Below are positions 6,243-13,505 of a DNA stretch of 13,505 bases, in pieces. Under the pieces are notes generated by a model. That model saw only the letters and a list, made by a program, of their open reading frames with translations. It was not told the origin of the DNA and did not search any database. The translations under genes and the position numbers were made by a program. This stretch comes from Zeimonas sp964481165 (lineage in GTDB: Bacteria > Pseudomonadota > Gammaproteobacteria > Burkholderiales > Burkholderiaceae_E): the NCBI GenBank assembly GCA_964481165.1, contig CAYZYC010000070.1:1-13505 (forward strand), in the 5' to 3' direction. How positions within the stretch are numbered: the stretch's first letter is position 1; each line of letters starts with the position of its first letter.

Positions 6243-7052
6243 ATGCCGGCTGCCGAACTGATTCGTGCCGCGAGAACCCTGTCGCACGCGGTTTCGCTGC
6301 TGCGCTTCGCGCCTCCGGTCACGCACGTCTACAACCCGCTCGACTACGCGTGGGAGATGCACGAGGCATACCTTCGCCGGTTCGCCGACACGCCGAAACG
6401 CGTCGTGTTCGTCGGCATGAACCCGGGGCCTTTCGGAATGATGCAGACCGGCGTGCCCTTCGGCGAGGTCGCCGCGGTACGCGACTGGATGCGCCTGGAG
6501 GCGCCGATCCGCCGGCCCGCCGCCGAACACCCGAAGCGGCCGATCGACGGGTTCGGCTGCCGTCGCTCGGAGGTCAGCGGCCAGCGGTTGTGGGGCTGGG
6601 CCGCGGCGCGTTTCGGCTCCGCCGAGCGGTTCTTCGAACACGCGCTCGTGCTGAACTACTGCCCGCTCGTCTTTCTCGCCGACAGCGGACGCAACTGCAC
6701 GCCGGACAAGCTGTCGGCGGGCGAACTGCAACCGCTGCAGGACGCCTGCGACGCGCATCTGCGCGCTGCCATTGCCGCGGTTCGTCCGCAGTGGACGATC
6801 GGAATCGGCGGCTACGCAGTCAAGCGGATCCGGGCAGCGCTCGGCGAGAATGCGTCGCCGCGGATCGGGCAGATCCTGCATCCGAGTCCGGCCAGTCCGA
6901 TGGCCAATCGCGGATGGGCCGGGCAGGTCGATGCGCAGCTCGCCCTTTTGGGCGTACGGCTGCCGGGGCGCGCCGCGGCACCGGCACCGGCCGCGGCGCC
7001 GGCCACGGTGGCGCGGGCGCGGGCGACGCCCGTGGCCGGCGGCTCCGATTGA
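6243..7052 (+). CDS. SMUG1-like uracil-DNA glycosylase
   Basis: Predicted to excise uracil and related damaged pyrimidines from DNA, starting base-excision repair. The 269 residues carry SMUG1 hallmarks. GMNPGPFGMMQTGVPFG (58-74) matches the animal SMUG1 motif. LVLNYCPL has Asn138 at the position expected to recognise the pyrimidine. HPSPASPMANRGW (213-225) has His213 as the catalytic-loop histidine; HPSPASP is the form I recall from bacterial SMUG1 rather than the animal HPSPRNP. ATG 6243 (MPAAELIRAARTLSHAV) fits the family start; longer in-frame upstream sequence is Arg/Ser-rich and not family-like. No strong Shine-Dalgarno is seen. The last ~28 residues are an Ala/Pro/Arg-rich tail, probably disordered and possibly DNA-binding. 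Confidence 0.9.
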   Translation: MPAAELIRAARTLSHAVSLLRFAPPVTHVYNPLDYAWEMHEAYLRRFADTPKRVVFVGMNPGPFGMMQTGVPFGEVAAVRDWMRLEAPIRRPAAEHPKRPIDGFGCRRSEVSGQRLWGWAAARFGSAERFFEHALVLNYCPLVFLADSGRNCTPDKLSAGELQPLQDACDAHLRAAIAAVRPQWTIGIGGYAVKRIRAALGENASPRIGQILHPSPASPMANRGWAGQVDAQLALLGVRLPGRAAAPAPAAAPATVARARATPVAGGSD

Positions 7053-7083
7053 CGCAGGCGACACCATCGGCCCGCGCGCCCGA

Positions 7084-7113
7084 TTGACGTCGACGCGACG
7101 CGTGCCCGAAGAT
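7084..7113 (+). promoter_or_regulatory. Candidate promoter/operator for the catabolic cluster
   Basis: TTGACG (7084-7089) with GAAGAT (7108-7113), 18-nt spacer, is a possible -35/-10 pair 62 nt before the isovaleryl-CoA dehydrogenase start. The same stretch reads TTGACGTCGACGCGA (7084-7098), with CGTCGACG (7088-7095) a perfect 8-bp palindrome. This partly resembles the ACGT-N2-ACGT type of site I recall for the MerR-family leucine-catabolism regulator LiuR. The 10-mer CCGATTGACG also occurs at 7045-7054, spanning the SMUG1 stop. Confidence 0.3.
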
Positions 7114-7175
7114 GTCCGCCCCCGCCGCACGCGTGCCGCGGCGGCACGCAAGCAACTCCTGCCGAGGCAACCACG

Positions 7176-8363
7176 ATGGTGACGATTCCAGGCCTGCAGT
7201 TCGATCTTGGCGAAGACATCGCGATGCTGCGCGATTCGCTGCAGCAGTTCACCGCGAAGGAGATCGCGCCGCGCGCAGGCGAGATCGACCGAAGCGACGT
7301 CTTCCCGGCGGACCTGTGGCGCAAGTTCGGCGACCTGGGCGTGCTCGGGATGACCGTGTCCGAGGAATACGGCGGCGCCGAACTCGGCTACCTCGCGCAC
7401 ATCGTGGCGATGGAGGAGATCTCGCGCGGGTCGGCTTCGGTCGGCCTGTCGTACGGTGCGCACTCGAACCTGTGCGTCAACCAGATCCATCGCAACGGCA
7501 CCGAGGAGCAGAAACGGAAGTACCTGCCGAAACTCGTTTCGGGCGAATCGGTCGGCGCCCTGGCGATGTCGGAGCCGAACGCGGGCTCCGACGTCGTCTC
7601 GATGCGCCTGCGCGCCGAGTTCCGCGCAGATCGCTGGATCCTCAACGGAACCAAGATGTGGATCACCAACGGGCCCGATGCCGACGTGCTCGTCGTCTAC
7701 GCGAAGAACGACCTGGAGGCCGGAGCGCGCGGAATCACCGCGTTCCTGATCGAGAAGGGCTTCCCGGGGTTCTCGGTCGCGCAGAAGCTCGACAAGCTCG
7801 GCATGCGCGGCAGCCACACCGGCGAACTCGTGTTCGAGAACTGCGAAGTCCCGGCGGAGAACGTGCTCGGCGGACTCGGCGGCGGTGTCAACGTGCTGAT
7901 GAGCGGACTCGATTTCGAGCGCGCGGTCCTGTCGGGCGGGCCGCTGGGCATCATGGCGGCGTGCATGGATTCGGTGGTTCCCTACGTGCACGACCGCAGG
8001 CAGTTCGGGCAGCCGATCGGCGAGTTCCAGCTGATGCAGGGCAAGCTCGCCGACATGTACACGACGATGATGGCCACGCGCGCCTACGTGTATGAAGTCG
8101 GCCGCCAGTGCGATCGTTCGCGCCAGGGACTGGTCGACGTGCGCACGCTGCGCAAGGACGCCGCAGGCGCGATCCTGTACGCGGCCGAGAAGGCGACGTG
8201 GATGGCCGGCGAAGCGATCCAGTGCCTCGGCGGCAACGGCTACATCAACGAGTACCCGACCGGCCGCCTGTGGCGCGATGCAAAGCTCTACGAGATCGGC
8301 GCGGGAACCTCGGAGATCCGCCGGATGCTGATCGGGCGCGAACTGTTCGCCGAAACCTCCTGA
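7176..8363 (+). CDS. ivd: Isovaleryl-CoA dehydrogenase
   Basis: An FAD flavoenzyme of leucine degradation that oxidises isovaleryl-CoA to 3-methylcrotonyl-CoA and passes electrons to ETF. The 395 residues include the usual acyl-CoA dehydrogenase blocks: ALAMSEPNAGSD (128-139), WITNG (162-166), DRRQFGQPIGEFQ (273-285) and QCLGGNGYINEYP (349-361). Placement of the catalytic base is diagnostic. Glu248 in GLDFERAVLSGGPLGIM matches IVD Glu254, while the C-terminal position used by most family members is not Glu (YEIGAGTSE). GAGG at 7164-7167 supports ATG 7176. aceK follows after 16 nt. The liuB-D genes for the following steps are not in the window. liuA is an equivalent name. Confidence 0.93.
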   Translation: MVTIPGLQFDLGEDIAMLRDSLQQFTAKEIAPRAGEIDRSDVFPADLWRKFGDLGVLGMTVSEEYGGAELGYLAHIVAMEEISRGSASVGLSYGAHSNLCVNQIHRNGTEEQKRKYLPKLVSGESVGALAMSEPNAGSDVVSMRLRAEFRADRWILNGTKMWITNGPDADVLVVYAKNDLEAGARGITAFLIEKGFPGFSVAQKLDKLGMRGSHTGELVFENCEVPAENVLGGLGGGVNVLMSGLDFERAVLSGGPLGIMAACMDSVVPYVHDRRQFGQPIGEFQLMQGKLADMYTTMMATRAYVYEVGRQCDRSRQGLVDVRTLRKDAAGAILYAAEKATWMAGEAIQCLGGNGYINEYPTGRLWRDAKLYEIGAGTSEIRRMLIGRELFAETS

Positions 8364-8379
8364 GGCAGGGTGCCGCCGC

Positions 8380-10239
8380 ATGGACCGGTTTCCCGAGAAT
8401 CACCCGAAGCCCGACGCGGAACCGCCGCCCGGACTCGGCGCGCGACGCGGCGCGAGCGGTTCCCCGGACCGTTCGACGACGATCGCGCAGACGATGCTCG
8501 CCGGCTTCGATCGGCACTACGCGCTTTCGCGCTACATCGCGCAACAGGCGAAAGGCTATTTCGAGCGCGGCGACTGGCACGGCATCCGCAAGCTCGCACG
8601 CGACCGCATCGCGTTCTACGACGCGCGGGTGCGCGAGGCCGTCGAACGGATCCGCACCGAGTTCGCGCTCGGCGAGCTCGGACAGCAGCTGATCGACGAC
8701 AGCCTGTGGCTGCGCGTCAAGCGCGAGTACGTGGGATTGCTCGCCGAGCACTTCCAGCCCGAACTGGCCGAGACGTTCTTCAATTCGGTCTGCTGCAACA
8801 TCCTGCACCGCACGTATTTCCACAACGACTTCATCTTCTTTCGCCCCGCGGTATCCACCGGATACCTCGATTCCGTTCCGACGAGCTATCGCGTCTACTA
8901 CCCGCTGAGCGAAACCTGGCGCGGTGCCGCGCGCCGGATGATCATCGAGCTCGGGCTCGCATGCCCGTTCGTCGACATCGACCGCGACCTCTCTCTCGTG
9001 TCGAGCGCCGCGCGCGAGCAGCTCGGTCCCGGCTTCGTGCCGGCGAGCGACTGCCAGATGCAGGTGCTGCGTTCGCTGTTCTTCCGCAACAAGGGCGCGT
9101 ACCTGATAGGCCGATTCGTGAACGACGGCGAGCTGCTGCCGTTCGCGGTGCCGATCCTGCGCGACTCGAGCGGGCGCCTGTACCTCGATGCGATCCTGTT
9201 CGGAAGCGAACGCATCGAGGCGCTGTTCAACTTCGCCCGCGCGTACTTCATGGTCGACATGCCGGTGCCGAGCGCCTACGTGCGCTTCCTGGGCACGCTG
9301 ATGCCGACGAAGCCGGTGTCCGAGCTGTACACGATGCTCGGGTTCCACAAGCAGGGAAAGACGCTGTTCTACCGCGACCTGCTGCACCACCTGAAGCATT
9401 CACACGACAGTTTCGTGATCGCTCCCGGCATCAAGGGCCTCGTGATGCTGGTGTTCACGCTGCCGTCGTTCCCGTACGTGTTCAAGGTGATTCGCGACAA
9501 GCGCTACAAGGACGTGTCGCGCGAGTTCATACAGTCGCAGTACCTGCGGGTGAAGTTCCACGACCGGGTCGGGCGCATGGCGGACACCTGGGAGTATTCC
9601 GACGTTCCGTTCCCGAAGGACCGTGTCGATCCCGAACTGCTCGCCGAATTGCGCAAGTACGTCCCGACGCTGCTCGAGGAGGACGACCAGTCGGTCCTGC
9701 TGCGCCACCTGTACATCGAGCGCAGAATGGTGCCGTTGAACCTGTACCTGGAGCGCGCCGACGATGCCGAGCTCGAGCAGGCGGTCATCGAGTACGGCGA
9801 CGCGATCAAGGACATGGTCGCGGCGAACATCTTCCCCGGCGACATGCTGTACAAGAACTTCGGGGTCACCCGGCAGAACCGCGTCGTCTTCTACGACTAC
9901 GACGAGGTCGCCTACCTCACCGACTGCAATTTCCGGAAGATCCCCGCGCCGCGAACCCCCGAGGACGAGATGTCGGCCGAACCCTGGTATGCGGTCGGCC
10001 CGCACGACGTCTTCCCGGAGGAGTTCGACACCTTCCTGCTGGGCAATCCGCGCATCCGCAAGGTGTTCCTTGCGCATCATGCCGACCTGCTCGACCCGGA
10101 ATACTGGCAGGAGCGTCAGCGGCGGATCCGCAACGGCCAGCTCGACGACGTGTTCCCCTATCCCGACAACCTCAGGCTGAAGCACCGGCTGGATTCGTAC
10201 CGGTCGAACCCTCACGGCCACGCCGCTTCCGACGTCTGA
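8380..10239 (+). CDS. aceK: Isocitrate dehydrogenase kinase/phosphatase
   Basis: AceK phosphorylates isocitrate dehydrogenase to inactivate it and dephosphorylates it to reactivate it, setting the split of isocitrate between the TCA cycle and the glyoxylate shunt. The 619-residue protein shows the ATP-binding APGIKGL (348-354), Lys369 in FPYVFKVI (E. coli Lys336), Asp402 in GRMADTWEYSD (E. coli Asp371, needed for phosphatase activity), and the kinase-like GDMLYKNFG (487-495) and FYDYDEV (504-510). Spacing between the ATP loop and the lysine equals that of E. coli. Residues 1-~32 form a Pro/Gly/Arg-rich extension missing from the 578-residue E. coli protein; no other ATG, GTG or TTG start precedes Met39. 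The gene follows ivd closely, so it should share that transcript. aceA and aceB are not in the window. Confidence 0.97.
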   Translation: MDRFPENHPKPDAEPPPGLGARRGASGSPDRSTTIAQTMLAGFDRHYALSRYIAQQAKGYFERGDWHGIRKLARDRIAFYDARVREAVERIRTEFALGELGQQLIDDSLWLRVKREYVGLLAEHFQPELAETFFNSVCCNILHRTYFHNDFIFFRPAVSTGYLDSVPTSYRVYYPLSETWRGAARRMIIELGLACPFVDIDRDLSLVSSAAREQLGPGFVPASDCQMQVLRSLFFRNKGAYLIGRFVNDGELLPFAVPILRDSSGRLYLDAILFGSERIEALFNFARAYFMVDMPVPSAYVRFLGTLMPTKPVSELYTMLGFHKQGKTLFYRDLLHHLKHSHDSFVIAPGIKGLVMLVFTLPSFPYVFKVIRDKRYKDVSREFIQSQYLRVKFHDRVGRMADTWEYSDVPFPKDRVDPELLAELRKYVPTLLEEDDQSVLLRHLYIERRMVPLNLYLERADDAELEQAVIEYGDAIKDMVAANIFPGDMLYKNFGVTRQNRVVFYDYDEVAYLTDCNFRKIPAPRTPEDEMSAEPWYAVGPHDVFPEEFDTFLLGNPRIRKVFLAHHADLLDPEYWQERQRRIRNGQLDDVFPYPDNLRLKHRLDSYRSNPHGHAASDV

Positions 10240-10254
10240 GTACCATTGCGGTTG

Positions 10255-10260
10255 TACGAT
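10255..10260 (+). promoter_or_regulatory. Possible -10 box before the thiolase gene
   Basis: TACGAT (4 of 6 matches to the -10 consensus) lies in an AT-richer island, TTGCGGTTGTACGATCAAAC, between aceK and the thiolase start. No convincing -35 is present at 17 nt. It might give the thiolase some expression independent of ivd-aceK. The thiolase ribosome site AGGAG is at 10274-10278. Confidence 0.2.
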
Positions 10261-10284
10261 CAAACATCAGCACAGGAGAGTTTC

Positions 10285-11481
10285 ATGAGTGACCCGATCG
10301 TCATCGTTTCCGCCGCCCGCACCCCGATCGGCGGCATGATGGGCGAACTTTCGAGCCTGGCAGGACACCAGCTCGGCTCGATCGCGATCGCCGCTGCCGT
10401 CGAACGCGCAGGGCTGAAGCCCGAGCAGGTGCAGGAAGTGATCATGGGCTGCGTGCTTCCGGCCGGCCAGGGACAGGCGCCGGCGCGCCAGGCGAGCATC
10501 GGCGCGAAGCTGCCGGCGTCGACGGGCGCCACCACGATCAACAAGGTCTGCGGCTCGGGCATGAAGGCGGCGATGTTCGCGCACGACCTGCTCGTCGCGG
10601 GCAGCCAGGAAGTCATCGTCGCCGGCGGCATGGAGAGCATGAGCAACGCGCCGTACCTGCTCCTGAAGGGGCGCGGCGGATACCGCTACGGACACGGCAC
10701 CGTGTTCGACCACATGGCGCTCGACGGCCTCGAGGACGCCTACGACAAGACGCCCGTCGGCGGCGGCAAGTCGATGGGGCAGTTCGCCGAAGACTGCGCG
10801 AGCAAGTACACGTTCACGCGCGAGCAGCAGGACGCCTACGCGATCGAGTCGACGCGGCGTGCGGTGGCAGCGAACAACGACGGCAGCTTCGACTGGGAGA
10901 TGGCTGCGGTGACCATCGCCGGTCGCAAGGGCGAAGTGAAGATCGCCAAGGACGAGTCGCCGTTCAAGGCCAACCCCGACAAGATCCCGACGCTGAAGCC
11001 GGCGTTCCGCAAGGACGGGACGGTCACCGCCGCGACCTCGTCGTCGATCTCCGACGGCGCCGCGGCGCTGGTGATGATGCGCGAGTCGACCGCGAAGCGC
11101 CTGGGTGTCACGCCGCTCGCGCGCCTGGTCGCGCACGCGACCCACTCGCAGGAGCCGCAGTGGTTCACGACCGCACCGGTCGGAGCGATCGCGCGCCTGT
11201 ACGAGAAGACCGGATGGAACACGAAGTCGGTCGATCTCTACGAGATCAACGAGGCGTTCGCCGTCGTGGCGATGGCTGCGATGAAGGAGCACGGCCTGCC
11301 GCACGAGAAAGTCAACGTGCACGGCGGGGCGGTCGCGCTCGGCCATCCGATCGGAGCGTCCGGGTCGCGGCTGATCGTGTCGCTGATCGGCGCGCTGCGC
11401 AAGCAGGGCAGGAAGCGCGGCGTCGCGTCGCTGTGCATCGGCGGCGGAGAGGCAACTGCGGTAGCGGTCGAACTGCTGTAA
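10285..11481 (+). CDS. Acetyl-CoA C-acetyltransferase (thiolase)
   Basis: Thiolase II catalyses acetoacetyl-CoA + CoA to and from two acetyl-CoA. It serves the end of leucine and fatty-acid breakdown, and also polyhydroxybutyrate synthesis. The 398-residue protein has the full catalytic set: nucleophile Cys89 in NKVCGSGMK, Asn322 in INEAFA, His354 in GHPIGASG, and the proton-shuttling Cys384 in SLCIGGGEA. The usual TVTAGNASGxNDGAAA segment reads TVTAATSSSISDGAAA (247-260), a variant I recall from other betaproteobacterial thiolases. ATG 10285 with AGGAG 10274-10278 is preferred over an in-frame start at 10246. It could be called atoB or phaA; with no phaC or phaB here, a catabolic role is more likely. 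The SDR gene starts 2 nt after its stop. Confidence 0.94.
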   Translation: MSDPIVIVSAARTPIGGMMGELSSLAGHQLGSIAIAAAVERAGLKPEQVQEVIMGCVLPAGQGQAPARQASIGAKLPASTGATTINKVCGSGMKAAMFAHDLLVAGSQEVIVAGGMESMSNAPYLLLKGRGGYRYGHGTVFDHMALDGLEDAYDKTPVGGGKSMGQFAEDCASKYTFTREQQDAYAIESTRRAVAANNDGSFDWEMAAVTIAGRKGEVKIAKDESPFKANPDKIPTLKPAFRKDGTVTAATSSSISDGAAALVMMRESTAKRLGVTPLARLVAHATHSQEPQWFTTAPVGAIARLYEKTGWNTKSVDLYEINEAFAVVAMAAMKEHGLPHEKVNVHGGAVALGHPIGASGSRLIVSLIGALRKQGRKRGVASLCIGGGEATAVAVELL

Positions 11482-11483
11482 CG

Positions 11484-12239
11484 ATGCCGGTCGCGCTGGT
11501 CGTCGGCGCGTCGCGCGGCCTCGGCCTCGAGTTCGCGAAGCAGTACGCCGACGACGGCTGGAGCGTGCTCGCCACGCATCGCGCGCCGGCCGATGCCGAT
11601 CGGCTGCGCGCGATCGGCGCACAGCCGATCGCGCTCGACGTACTCGATCCGCACGCGCCTGCGGCACTCGCCGCCGCGCTCGCGCAGGCAGGCGCGACAC
11701 CGGAGCACGGCAACGAAGCGACGCACGCGGCCGGCGGCCAGGCAGCTGCGGCGCACGCCATCGTCGGCGCGCTCGATCTCGCGATCGTCAACGCCGGCAT
11801 CCACGGACCGAGAAAGATCGGCGTGTTCGATCCGCCGTCGGCGAGCGACTTCGATCTCGTGATGCACACGAACGTGCATGCGCCGATGCGCCTGCTTCCG
11901 GTGCTCGCGCCGCTGCTCGAACGCGCCAGCGGCACGCTGGTGCTGGTGTCGAGCAGCATGGGATCGGTGTCGGCCGCAGGCGACGGGCACGGATTTCTGT
12001 ACCGCGTCTCGAAAGCGGCGCTGAACATGGTCGCGAAGGTCGCGCACGTCGAGTTCGCGCCGTCGGGGATTCGCGTCGTGGCGCTCAATCCCGGCTGGGT
12101 GCGCACCGACATGGGCGGACCGAACGCCGCGGTCGACGCGCCACGGAGCATCGCCGGGATGCGGCGCGTGATCGCCGACCGTGCCGCCTACCCCGGCGGC
12201 GGCTTCTACGATTTCCGCGGCGAATCGCTCGCCTGGTAG
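11484..12239 (+). CDS. Short-chain dehydrogenase/reductase (C-factor-like SDR)
   Basis: An NAD(P)-dependent oxidoreductase of the classical SDR fold, 251 residues. The cofactor motif GASRGLG is at 8-14, NAG at 103-105, Asn130 in MHTNVHAP, the catalytic serine among S156-S158, and Tyr173-x3-Lys177 in YRVSK. It most resembles the CsgA/C-factor branch (LNPGWVRTDMGG at 201-212). Between LDVLDP (51-56) and LDLAIVNAG lies an Ala/His-rich stretch (~70-95) about 20 residues longer than usual. It starts 2 nt after the thiolase stop, so translation is probably coupled. The substrate cannot be deduced; a 3-hydroxyacyl-CoA role is possible from context only. A weak 5-bp hairpin (12239-12252) overlaps its stop. 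Confidence 0.85.
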   Translation: MPVALVVGASRGLGLEFAKQYADDGWSVLATHRAPADADRLRAIGAQPIALDVLDPHAPAALAAALAQAGATPEHGNEATHAAGGQAAAAHAIVGALDLAIVNAGIHGPRKIGVFDPPSASDFDLVMHTNVHAPMRLLPVLAPLLERASGTLVLVSSSMGSVSAAGDGHGFLYRVSKAALNMVAKVAHVEFAPSGIRVVALNPGWVRTDMGGPNAAVDAPRSIAGMRRVIADRAAYPGGGFYDFRGESLAW

Positions 12240-12301
12240 GCGGCGGTCCGCCATCCACGCGCACACCGTCGCTCGACACCTCTGACCGAAGCCCCTCCGC
12301 C

Positions 12302-13441
12302 ATGCTGCTGAACCAGGAACAGACGATGATCCGCGACGCCGTGCGCGAGTTCGTGCGCGGCGAGATCGCCCCGCACGCGGCACGCTGGGATCGCGAGTCG
12401 ATCTTTCCCGCCGAAGCGCTCGCCGGGCTTGCGTCGCTCGGCTGCTACGGCATCGTCGTTCCCGAGCGCTGGGGCGGCGCCGGACTCGACTACGTCTCGC
12501 TGTCGGTGGTGCTCGAGGAAGTGGCCGCCGGCGACGGCGCCACCTCGACGATCGTCGCGGTCAACTCGCTCGCCTGCTCGATCCTGCTCGCGTGGGCGAC
12601 CGACGAGCAGAAGGAACGCTGGCTGCGCCCGCTCGCTGCCGGCCGCAAGCTGGGCGCCTTCTGCCTGACCGAGCCGCAGGCAGGTTCCGACGCGTCGAGC
12701 CTGCGCACGGTTGCAGTGCGCGACGGCGATCACTGGGTGATCGACGGCGTCAAGCAGTTCATCACCTCGGGCAAGACCGCCGACGTGGCGATCGTCTTCG
12801 CCGTCACCGAACGCGGCGCCGGCAAGCGCGGCATCAGCGCGTTCATCGTCCCTACCGACACCCCGGGCTACCGCGTCGCGCGGCTCGAGGAGAAGGTCGG
12901 ACAGCACGCTTCGGACACCGCGCAGATCGCCTTCGAGCGATGCCGCGTGCCCGACGCCTTCCGCGTCGGCGACGAAGGCCAGGGCTATCGCATCGCGCTG
13001 TCGGGGCTCGAAGGCGGGCGCATCGCCATCGCATCGCAGTCGGTCGGCATGGCGCGCGCCGCGTTCGACGCGGCACTGCGTTATTCGCACGAACGCGAGT
13101 CCTTCGGGGTGCCGATCTTCGAGCACCAGGCGGTGTCGTTTCGCCTCGCCGACATGGCCACGAACATCGAGGCCGCGCGCCAGCTCGTGCATCACGCCGC
13201 GCAGATGAAGGACGCGGGGCAGCCGTGCCTGAAGGAAGCGGCGATGGCCAAGCTCTTCGCTTCGACGGTCGCCGAGAGCGTCTGCTCGGACGCCATCCAG
13301 ATCCACGGCGGCTACGGCTACACCACCGACTTCCCGGTCGAGCGCATCTGGCGCGATGCGCGCATCTGCCAGATCTACGAGGGAACCAGCGACATCCAGC
13401 GCATCCTGATCGGACGCGCACTCGCCGGCGGCGCAAACTGA
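12302..13441 (+). CDS. Acyl-CoA dehydrogenase (short/branched-chain type)
   Basis: An FAD enzyme that introduces the alpha-beta double bond in an acyl-CoA and hands electrons to ETF. The 379 residues carry FCLTEPQAGSDASS (120-133), FITSGKTAD (153-161), SHERESFGVPIFEHQAV (262-278) and IQIHGGYGY (332-340). The catalytic base is expected to be Glu360 in QIYEGTSDIQR, and the alternative helix position used by IVD is Gly (GLEGGRIA). It is therefore of the common SCAD/MCAD arrangement and not a second IVD. Residues do not fix the chain length; short-chain or 2-methyl-branched substrates are likely. It starts 62 nt after the SDR gene with no obvious Shine-Dalgarno and probably belongs to the same transcript. 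Confidence 0.9.
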   Translation: MLLNQEQTMIRDAVREFVRGEIAPHAARWDRESIFPAEALAGLASLGCYGIVVPERWGGAGLDYVSLSVVLEEVAAGDGATSTIVAVNSLACSILLAWATDEQKERWLRPLAAGRKLGAFCLTEPQAGSDASSLRTVAVRDGDHWVIDGVKQFITSGKTADVAIVFAVTERGAGKRGISAFIVPTDTPGYRVARLEEKVGQHASDTAQIAFERCRVPDAFRVGDEGQGYRIALSGLEGGRIAIASQSVGMARAAFDAALRYSHERESFGVPIFEHQAVSFRLADMATNIEAARQLVHHAAQMKDAGQPCLKEAAMAKLFASTVAESVCSDAIQIHGGYGYTTDFPVERIWRDARICQIYEGTSDIQRILIGRALAGGAN

Positions 13442-13505
13442 TCGAACCGGAGCAAGCAGCGCGCCCAGAGCGAGCGGCCCGGCGTCGCCGGTGCAAGGCC
13501 GTCGA

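Noticed and set aside
6006..8381. A 791-codon minus-strand frame opposite the SMUG1-like and isovaleryl-CoA dehydrogenase genes
   Set aside because: It lies antisense to two genes with clear catalytic motifs, and its own translation has biased, repeat-like composition.
10246..10284. Longer start for the thiolase at 10246
   Set aside because: The extra 13 residues are not thiolase-like, and AGGAG at 10274-10278 is ideally placed for ATG 10285.
12239..12252. Hairpin GGCGG-CGGT-CCGCC at the SDR stop as a terminator
   Set aside because: Only 5 bp with no U-tract, and the next gene follows on the same strand after 62 nt.
13442..13505. Start of a further gene at the right edge
   Set aside because: Only 64 nt remain and no start codon with a ribosome site and recognisable protein is visible.
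1..13505. CRISPR arrays, tRNA/rRNA genes, transposases or phage genes
   Set aside because: None was seen. The only repeats are the intergenic palindromic element and the two-unit leader repeat, neither of which has CRISPR spacing or copy number.

Overview
The window is high-GC DNA with dense, mostly co-directional genes. The protein content fits a betaproteobacterium, most likely Burkholderiales: an MrdA-RodA pair with a GTGA overlap, an AceK of the proteobacterial type, a bacterial SMUG1-type glycosylase, and branched-chain and fatty acyl-CoA catabolism genes. A run of exactly 100 N (3459-3558) looks like a scaffold gap, so the window probably comes from a draft or metagenome assembly. The adjacency of the two sides is an assembly inference.

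Layout. 1-390 contains no convincing gene and no mreD. It holds a strikingly structured GC-rich element: a 34-bp inverted repeat (113-146 / 318-351) enclosing palindromic direct repeats and small hairpins, ending 39 bp before mrdA. 391-3452 is the elongasome pair mrdA (PBP2) and rodA, the transpeptidase and glycosyltransferase that build side-wall peptidoglycan. After the gap, on the minus strand, come a quinone-oxidoreductase-like MDR enzyme (4086-5090) and osmC (3610-4029). A strong hairpin lies between them and another follows osmC.

Divergent from these, 5169-5966 encodes a protein I recognise only as resembling the CnbZ (2-amino-5-chloromuconate deaminase)/Rid-like group. 6243-7052 encodes a SMUG1-like uracil-DNA glycosylase behind a leader with two 20-bp pyrimidine-rich direct repeats.

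7176-13441 is a plus-strand catabolic cluster: isovaleryl-CoA dehydrogenase, AceK (isocitrate dehydrogenase kinase/phosphatase), acetyl-CoA C-acetyltransferase, a short-chain dehydrogenase and a second acyl-CoA dehydrogenase. Spacings are 16, 45, 2 and 62 nt. The logic is that leucine/isovalerate and acyl-CoA oxidation generate acetyl-CoA, the thiolase splits acetoacetyl-CoA, and AceK sets isocitrate flux between the TCA cycle and the glyoxylate shunt, which growth on acetyl-CoA-yielding substrates needs. The last 64 nt (13442-13505) hold no gene that can be called.

Most of the window is ordinary housekeeping and catabolic DNA, and I see no defence system, mobile element gene or CRISPR. The observations most worth checking are the structured element upstream of mrdA, the placement of aceK inside an acyl-CoA oxidation cluster, and the CnbZ-like protein.
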